Assembly: GCA_910589415.1 (NCBI GenBank)
Contig: OU342638.1
Coordinates: 9,464,014-9,528,013, forward strand
Length of the DNA stretch: 64,000 bases
Reading direction: 5' to 3'
DNA from: Malachius bipustulatus
Taxonomy: Eukaryota > Arthropoda > Insecta > Coleoptera > Melyridae
Of this stretch, positions 57,653 to 64,000 are shown piece after piece (position 1 is the stretch's first letter; the number at the start of each line of letters is the position of its first letter). The position numbers were made by a program, and so were the translations under genes. The notes below the pieces were generated by a model. It had not been told where the DNA came from, did no database searches, and saw only the letters and a program-made list of their open reading frames with translations.

Positions 57653-59403
57653 CTCTGTGCACCTGTTCCAGAAATTTAAAGGTAAGTCAAATAATGGTGT
57701 ACACACCTACCTACTTAACGACGCAGTTATTAAATATTGTATTTATATTTATTAATTGAGGGAAATACCTATTATTTAAATATTAATAAGTGGGTAGTAA
57801 AGTACTAATACTATCACGATATTGAAGTAAAACGGTATAAGCCGGTAAGGGCGGTCACGCGGTAGGTGTTTGGCATAATCAAGAATTGACTCTGACTCGT
57901 TCATTAAACCACAGTCTTTCTTTATTGGTGAAGAAATCGTATTAGAGAAAGTGAATACATCAGGTACTCCAGTAGTAACAAAAAAGAAAATTGAGGGGCA
58001 GTCAATTCCTCTTCCGATTGTTCTGAAAAAATTCTTAGAGCTACCCAATGTTTACAGAACAATTGATAATTATTAAATTCAAAATGAAACTTCTCAAAAT
58101 CATGGTACTCTAATATCTAGTGTCCTAGAAAGAGATTTGTGGAAAAAAATTAAAAAGTCCTTCCCAGGTAAAATTGTGTTTCCTTTGTACGTGTACTATG
58201 ATGATTTCGAAATATGCAATCCACTTGGTTCAAAAGCGGGTGTTTACAAAATCGGTGCAGTTTACGTTTCTTTGGCTTGTATTCCTCCTGACTTTTCTTC
58301 AGTGCTCGGTCATATTTTTTCAGCACAGATTTTTCATTCAGTAGATAGAAATGTTTATGGTAATAAAATTATTTTTGCAAAACTTATGAAGCAGTTGAAA
58401 TTTTTAGAAGCGATCGGTATTGCAATAAAAATTGATGGCGTTGAAATTAAAGTTTATTTCACATTACTTCTGTTACTTGGAGACAATTTAGGTTTAAATT
58501 CAGTGTTAGGATTTCATGAAAGTTTTCAGTCAAATCACTTTTGTCGGTTTAGTACAACTCATAAAGATATTACAAAAAGACAGGTTCAACTAGTAGCCAC
58601 AGAGCAACGTAATGTAGAGAATTATATAAGGGATTGTGAAAGCCTCACTAATGGCATTAAGGAGGAATGTGTCTGGCATGGCCTGAAAAATTTTCATTTA
58701 ACTGAAAATGTTGTTTGCGATCTAATGCACGATATGCTTGAAGGTGTACTACGCTATGATATGGCACATAATTATAATAAGTAAGTTAATACAAAAAAAT
58801 TCTCTCCCTTGAGGAACTAAATGAAAGGATTAAGTATTTCAAGTTTTCTGAAGTGGATATCGAAAATCCTATGATTATGGTTAAACTGGACCATTTGAAG
58901 AAAGGTCAGATTATTGTTAGTGCATCAGAAATGTTGTCATTGGTATGTTACTTTGGTATTCTAGTTGGTGATTTAGTTCCGGAAGATGGTGAATATTGGC
59001 GATTATTTGTTCTAATTCATGAAATTTTGGATATTTTATTATCTAGAGTAATTTCACAAAGTTTAATATCCCATTTAAAAGTATTAATTGAATAATATCA
59101 TTCTCTCTACTGTGAACTTTTTTAGGACACTTTAAAACCAAAATTTCATTTTTTGATTCACTATCCAGACATTTTGTCAAAATTAGGCCCTCCTAGATAT
59201 TACTGGTCCATGAGGTACGAAGCATACCATAAATATCTAAAGTCAATTGCAGGAGTCGTTACTTCACGAAAAAATACCCTTTTCACCATGGAAATAAAAA
59301 ATCAGTTACTCCTATCATACAAGTTTCTTAGCAAAGCTGGATTTGAAGTATCTCAAGTGTATGGGCCATGTGATGATGTTTCTTGTCTGCCTACTCCAAT
59401 ATA

Positions 59404-60170
59404 CAGGGTGTATCTAAATAACACCGAAAAAATTTCGGGGAGGATTCTTTGATAAAAAATAAACAAAAAATTTCCTATTAACGTGTGTCTGGATATGCAC
59501 CCTTTTTGAGATACAGGGTGTCAAAAAAAGATTGGTTTTCGAGATTTTTGAAGATGACTCGGGAACCGTATAAGATACAGAATTCAGCTTTTGTACAGAT
59601 CTTATCATTGATATTAGCAACTATTTTAATGCTAACTACCTTCTTTAAGTATGCCAGTGCCGGAGATTTTTAGGGTTGGGGGGGATTTTTTTGCCCCTAA
59701 TATCTACGACACTGTGCAAATTGATATTTTAAAAGCACACTTTTAACCGTCAATGTTTTCTACACAAAAAGATACTCTTGGTTATAACTGCTAACGTGAG
59801 CCATTTTCGAGAAAAACGGGCATTTACGATGAAAAACTCGCTTTGAATGTTTGAAGACAAGTGTCGAAAAATTAACGGCAAAAAAACTTCGCTCATTTCT
59901 GAGATCTCCGCTATAATAATGACACATGAAAAAACTCAGTATTAAAAAAGTAGCTATAAATATCAATGATATGACATTTACAAAAGGTGAGTTTCCTATC
60001 TCAAACGGTTCCCCAGATATCTTCAAAAAACTGGTAAAATAATCTTTTTTTGACACCCTGTATCTCAAAAAGGGTGCATTTCTAGACACACGTTTATACT
60101 AAATTTTTTGTTTATTTTTGACCAAAGAATCAGCTCTTAAATTTTTTCGGTGTTATTTAGATAAACCCTG
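59404..60170. mobile_element. Palindromic MITE 1 in the transposase pseudogene, with nested element
   Basis: CAGGGTGTATCTAAATAACAC pairs with GTGTTATTTAGATAAACCCTG. TA is duplicated at 59402-59403 and 60171-60172, where the intact gene has CCAATATATGACATT. A nested palindrome with ends CAGGGTGTCAAAAAAAGATTG spans 59513-60060. The outer termini match those of the element at 15031. Confidence 0.92.
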
Positions 60171-60322
60171 TATAACATTGCTAATATCGGAAATAAAGAT
60201 GAAGCACCATCAGTTACATCTTGGGTTAGATACAATAACATATTATTATAAAAATGGTTTAGTTTTGCAGTTAACTGATGGAATTTGTGATGCTGCACCC
60301 GAATTTGGAGTTATAAGATATA

Positions 60323-61482
60323 CAGGGTGTCCCATAATATGTGGGCAATCTCCCGGATTTGGGTAAATTGACACCCCTACAAAGATATTAGCTGTTGAAG
60401 TTGAGGGTTGAAAATCAATTTTTTGAAATAACTTTTTTATTTCTTGACTGATTTTGATAATTTTTGGTGTTATTTTGTATTATTTTGAACTGTTTAGAAT
60501 AGTGTTTCATAATCTTTGGTAGCACATACATAGACCTCGGGATGGCATAACCCCCTCATTCACTTGAAAGAAAACAATAAAAATAATAATTTTACAGTTT
60601 TTTAAGGTTAATTTTCTTTTTTATTTACATTTTTTACGAAAAAAATGTATCTTTATTTATTTCGATAGAGCGAACCGTTATCGAGATAAACGTCCTTCTA
60701 ATAGGTGATGCGTCGCAGGAACTTTCTAAATTTCAAGTAAATTTTAACAAGATGGCTGAACTTTGACAGTAAATCGAGCAGGAAACAAAACAATAACTTA
60801 ATTAAATACACGTCAAATAGTGTCAAAGATTTTATTTCATGCAGATTCAATTCTAACTGATTTTAAAATGAGTTACAGAAACGCTGAATACGCAGAAAAT
60901 CAGTTAGAATTGAATCTGCATGAAATAAAATCTTTGACACTATTTGACGTGTATTTAATTAAGTTATTGTTTTGTTTCCTGCTCGATTTACTGTCAAAGT
61001 TCAGCCATCTTGTTAAAATTTACTTGAAATTTAGAAAGTTCCTGCGACGCATCACCTATTAGAAGGACGTTTATCTCGATAACGGTTCGCTCTATCGAAA
61101 TAAATAAAGATACATTTTTTACGTAAAAAATGTAAATAAAAAAGAAAATTAACCTTAAAAAACTGTAAAATTATTATTTTTATTGTTTTCTTTCAAGTGA
61201 ATGAGGGGGTTATGCCATCCTGAGGTCTATGTATGTGCTACCAAAGATTATGAAACACTATTCTAAACAGTTCAAAATAATACAAAATAACACCAAAAAT
61301 TATCAAAATCAGTCAAGAAATAAAAAAGTTATTTCAAAAAATTGATTTTCAACCCTCAACTTCAACAGCTAATATCTTTGTAGGGGTGTCTCTGAGGAAT
61401 TAATTTTATAGCTATTTTTTCATTTATTTTTACGAAAATTACCCAAATCCGGGAGATTGCCCACATATTATGGGACACCCTG
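60323..61482. mobile_element. Palindromic MITE 2 in the transposase pseudogene
   Basis: CAGGGTGTCCCATAATATGTG pairs with CACATATTATGGGACACCCTG, and the arms are nearly perfect for about 500 bases. TA is duplicated where the intact gene reads AAGATATATAATTC. A third short inverted segment (AATTAAATACACGTC and its complement) surrounds the loop. Confidence 0.93.
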
Positions 61483-61642
61483 TATAATTCTAAATCATGA
61501 TGAAATTAGTTTTATTGTTACTGCTCTTATAAGCATAGGTTATAATACTCACATTAGAGCTTATGAAGTTAAAGAACAGAGGTTTGAGAAAATTCTTCAT
61601 GTGCAACGAAAATACTTGAGCAATATTTTGCCTTCTAATATA

Positions 61643-62808
61643 CAGTGTCCCAATATTTCATGGACATGGAGCAACCACAGATTACTGAGGTAAAAAAAAG
61701 TCGCTCGGGCCAAACTTATCTCTATACCAAAGTGCTTCGTTTGTCCGTTAGAGGACTTCAAAGTCTTTTGAAAATTTTAGTTTTTTTTTTGAAATAGCTC
61801 AAAGTCGGCTGATTCCAATTCGATGAAATTTGGTAGGTCAATTTCTTATTAAAAGTACTAACTTCTGATGTACATGATAATTTGACGGAAACCCGGGAAG
61901 GGGTGAAACTACCCCTATCCTCCATTAAAATCAGGGACGCTGTTCATGTTTTTTTGTTTGAAAGATACATCGTTTTAGCCCATTTTTGGTCTCCTACAAA
62001 AATCTGTATCTCTCCGAGGTGCCATGTGATGAAATAAATTAGTCGATGACACCTAACCAAAATTTTATTTCATTCTTTTAATTTGAAATCAAATTTTCAA
62101 TTGTCAGGTGATTATTTGATCTAATCTCAAAAAAGATGTTAAGGTTCTGTTTTTTTTTTCAGGTGTTTGCAAACGGTTTTTTTCAAACGCAGTAAACAGT
62201 TTGCAAAACGACGAGGTTCGAAGAAAAGTTAAAATCATTTTTTTGCGCAGGATGGAACTTTCTAGGGTCCAAACCGGCGCCCACATCGAGCATCTTTTAT
62301 GAGATTAAATCAAATAGTCACCTGACAATTGAAAATTTGATTTCAAATTAAAAGAATGAAATAAAAATTTAGTTATCATCGACTAATTTATTTTATCACA
62401 TAGCACCTCGGAAAGATACAGATTTTTGTTGGAGACCAAAAATGGGCTAAAACGATGTATCTTTCAAACAAAAAAAACATGAACAGCGTTCCTGTTACCC
62501 TATCAACAATTACGATCGATTTTAATGGAGGGTAGGGGTAGTTTCACCCCTTCCCGGCTTTTCCGTCAAATTATCATGTACATCAGAAGTTAGTACTTTT
62601 AATAAGAAATTGACCTACCATATTTCATCGAATTGGAATCAGCCGACTTTGAGCTATGTCAAAAAAACTAAAATTTTCAAAAGACTTTGAAGCCCGCTAA
62701 CGGACAAACGAAGCACTTTGGTATAAAGATAAGTTTGGTCCGAGCGACTTTTTTTTTACCTCAGTAATCTGTGGTTGCTCCATGTCCATGGAATATTGGG
62801 ACACCCTG
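61643..62808. mobile_element. Palindromic MITE 3 in the transposase pseudogene
   Basis: The left end CAGTGTCCCAATATTTCATGG pairs with CCATGGAATATTGGGACACCCTG at the right. The left has lost two bases of the CAGGGTGTCC end. The arms run about 550 bases. TA is duplicated at 61641-61642 and 62809-62810, at a site where the intact gene reads ATAATATTCATAG. Confidence 0.92.
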
Positions 62809-62871
62809 TACATAGTATGGGTGAATGGAGTCTTGTGTATTTATACTAAACATTGAAATATAATCATTTGA

Positions 62872-63280
62872 TATTTGATATACTATTTGTATAATCATTT
62901 TATTTGCATCTTGGCAACACCGGTTGCGTTAGCCGGGATGGCAGGACGCGCACCTGCAAGCATTGCATTTTTAGCATTCATTCGAGATTAAAATTCGAGA
63001 CGAGTCACAAGCAAGAGTTGCAAATCGTCAACGCCCAAGCGGTTCACAATAATAATCATTACAATCATTAATAAGATACATAACTCTCCCATCTTTAATT
63101 ATTACATTTTTTGTATTAAAGCAGTTTATTTTTATTTATGTGAATCAGTTACCTATAATCATAATCCTACAGTCCACTCAATTAAAAATCGAAGTGCAAA
63201 AATCATATAATGCAAATCAACACAAACATCATGGTCCTTCACGCCACATAAATAGGTAAGGCTGTATCAGCGGAGAACAT
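62872..63280. other. No gene seen
   Basis: This flanks the end of similarity to the CACTA-like element. A short GC-richer stretch (62928-62965) has no open frame of note. Confidence 0.35.
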
Positions 63281-63282
63281 TA

Positions 63283-63500
63283 AGGCCGGTTCTCACTAGT
63301 ACGACACCGCACGGCAGCGGCAACGCGGCAATACGACAGAATTTCGGGGGGATTTCACCCCGAGTCTGGTTCCCACTTGTACGACGTCCTACGACGCGGC
63401 GCGTAACCGCAAACCTCGTCTCCAATACTTCGCATGTAAACTTATGTAGATGTTCCCACTAGCACTGCAACGGCACGACACTTCGCTAAACTGCCCCAGG
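63283..63500. repeat. GC-rich MITE fragment, single-ended
   Basis: GGCCGGTTCTCACTAGTACG begins a GC-rich block with the degenerate repeats TCCCACTTGTACGACG and TTCCCACTAGCACTGC. This is the look of a terminal region made of repeated subterminal motifs. The other end is not in view. Confidence 0.4.
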
Positions 63501-63552
63501 CTAAACCAGCTTGCCGCTCGCAATAGTCGAGGAGGCATTCCCAGGTAAATGT

Positions 63553-63990
63553 CGCAGATGTCAGAATGTCCCATATGAGAGTGTCACATCAAGGTTATGT
63601 TTTCTTAAATGGAATGCTCCTATGTTATTGCATTTTTAATAAGATTGTCTGAGAAGAGAAAATGAGATTGGTTTTTACCGTTGGTATTTAAATTCAGAAG
63701 TTTTTGAGTTATAAACAAGTGAAAAACGACTTTTTCGAAGCTCAAGGCCATGTACAACAAAAACGGCTCAAGATAGAGAAAACCGGATTACATGTCCCTA
63801 TTTTAACTTTTTATGTACTATCCTATGGTAAAGAAACATTTGCACTTTGTTTGTTTTTATTACTTGGCGACGCGTGGAGAAATCTCAGATGAAAAAAAAA
63901 TTTATCACCATCTATAAATATTTCATCTACATCATGGAATAGAAATAGTTACAAAAGTTTATCTCCTTTTACATTTTAATTTTTACATAA
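63553..63990. mobile_element. Half of the 36964-37606 palindrome family
   Basis: AATGTCCCATATGAGAGTGTC, AAATGGAATGCTCCTATGTTATTG, GAGTTATAAACAAGTGAAAA and ACATGTCCCTATTTTAACTTTTTATG occur in the order of the left arm of the 36964 element. The mirrored arm, if any, lies beyond the window. Confidence 0.6.
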
Positions 63991-64000
63991 TTATCCTAAT

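Larger units (their letters stand above)
49088..57659 (+). mobile_element. Complete EnSpm/CACTA-like transposon (8.57 kb) inserted into an older copy of its own family
   Basis: The inverted ends are CACAGAGAAAA and TTTTCTCTGTG. The host reads GTTGCA before and CACCTGTTCC after, and the uninterrupted sequence at about 50169 is GTTGCACCTGTTCC, so CA is duplicated (or GCAC, if the element is taken to start at ACAG). CAC ends, short duplication, AT-rich subterminal repeats and two genes, one with a Transposase_21/DUF4218-like pattern, fit the CACTA (CMC) superfamily. Both genes are uninterrupted, so the copy may be autonomous or recently so. It landed in exon 1 of the older copy, 33 bases after that copy's start codon position. 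Confidence 0.85.
57889..62860 (+). pseudogene. Decayed CACTA-like transposase copy, carrying three MITE insertions
   Basis: It aligns at high identity with residues about 191-811 of the intact transposase. The 5' part is missing. Breaks include an extra base at about 58073 (TTATTAAATTC for TTATATTC), changes at about 58768 (ATAATTATAATAAG for ATAATAAG), a stop at about 59092, a stop at about 59123, and a one-base insertion near 62821 (GGTGAATGGA for GGTGATGGA). It is also cut by palindromic MITEs at 59404-60170, 60323-61482 and 61643-62808. The final stop is retained at about 62853. Because the segments between the MITEs remain recognisable, the pre-insertion sequence at each target can be compared with the intact gene. 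Confidence 0.88.
45834..62870 (+). mobile_element. Truncated, internally deleted EnSpm/CACTA-like copy, host of all later insertions
   Basis: Pieces at 45834-46103, 48986-49087, 57660-57885 and 57887-62870 align in order with the intact copy (49760-50085, 50086-50176, 50171-50390 and 54260-56136). The piggyBac and the complete CACTA element are insertions between the pieces. About 3.9 kb of the intact sequence (from intron 1 to the first third of the transposase) is missing at about 57880. Both outer termini are lost, so this copy cannot move. Confidence 0.82.

Noticed and set aside
60820..61062. 80-codon frame in MITE 2
   Set aside because: It spans the loop of a near-perfect palindrome and exists because both arms are read in one frame; no protein features.

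Overview
The window looks like AT-rich insect nuclear DNA. The evidence is spliced genes with GT/AG introns, an ANTP-class homeobox gene, short runs of TAGGTAGGTACCTACC-type sequence, and a dense load of eukaryotic DNA transposons and foldback elements. The species cannot be fixed from the sequence; an aphid-like hemipteran, a beetle or a moth would all fit. There are no bacterial operons, rRNA genes, convincing tRNA genes or CRISPR arrays.

Layout. At 1-454 (minus) an unidentified open frame runs off the window edge. From 0.5 to 7.2 kb there is foldback-element territory without genes. From 7.5 to 10.4 kb (minus) lies a two-exon homeobox gene. A 212-bp segment covering most of its homeobox is present three times in tandem and breaks the reading frame, and exon 1 also appears frameshifted. 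From 11 to 18.4 kb there are several palindromic elements, one nested in another, and a possible tRNA-derived SINE. From 19.6 to 26.1 kb there is a large inverted-repeat and direct-repeat domain that ends in an array with ten copies of TGACAGCTGTCA. From 27 to 39.6 kb are fragments of an R2-like (restriction-endonuclease-type) non-LTR retrotransposon. These are broken by a palindromic MITE, a decayed Merlin (ISXO2-like) transposon with a three-exon transposase, and a PIF/Harbinger-like element with a TTA target duplication and a MADF-type reading frame. From 40.5 to 44.1 kb (minus) are remnants of an unidentified, GC-richer protein-coding gene split by a foldback element.

From 45 to 63 kb lies the most informative nest. 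An internally deleted copy of an EnSpm/CACTA-like element was hit by a piggyBac (46104-48985, duplicated CTAA), by a complete copy of its own family (49088-57659, CACAGAGAAAA inverted ends, two apparently intact genes), and by three different palindromic MITEs, each flanked by a duplicated TA. Comparing the broken copy with the intact one reads out each insertion to the base.

A thread through the whole window is a set of unrelated-looking palindromes (about 0.1 to 1.6 kb). They share only the ends TA-CAGGGTG...CACCCTG-TA and repeatedly insert into one another. None of the host-type genes here is demonstrably intact. The best candidates for functional coding sequence are the two genes of the CACTA-like element and, apart from its C-terminus, the piggyBac transposase.
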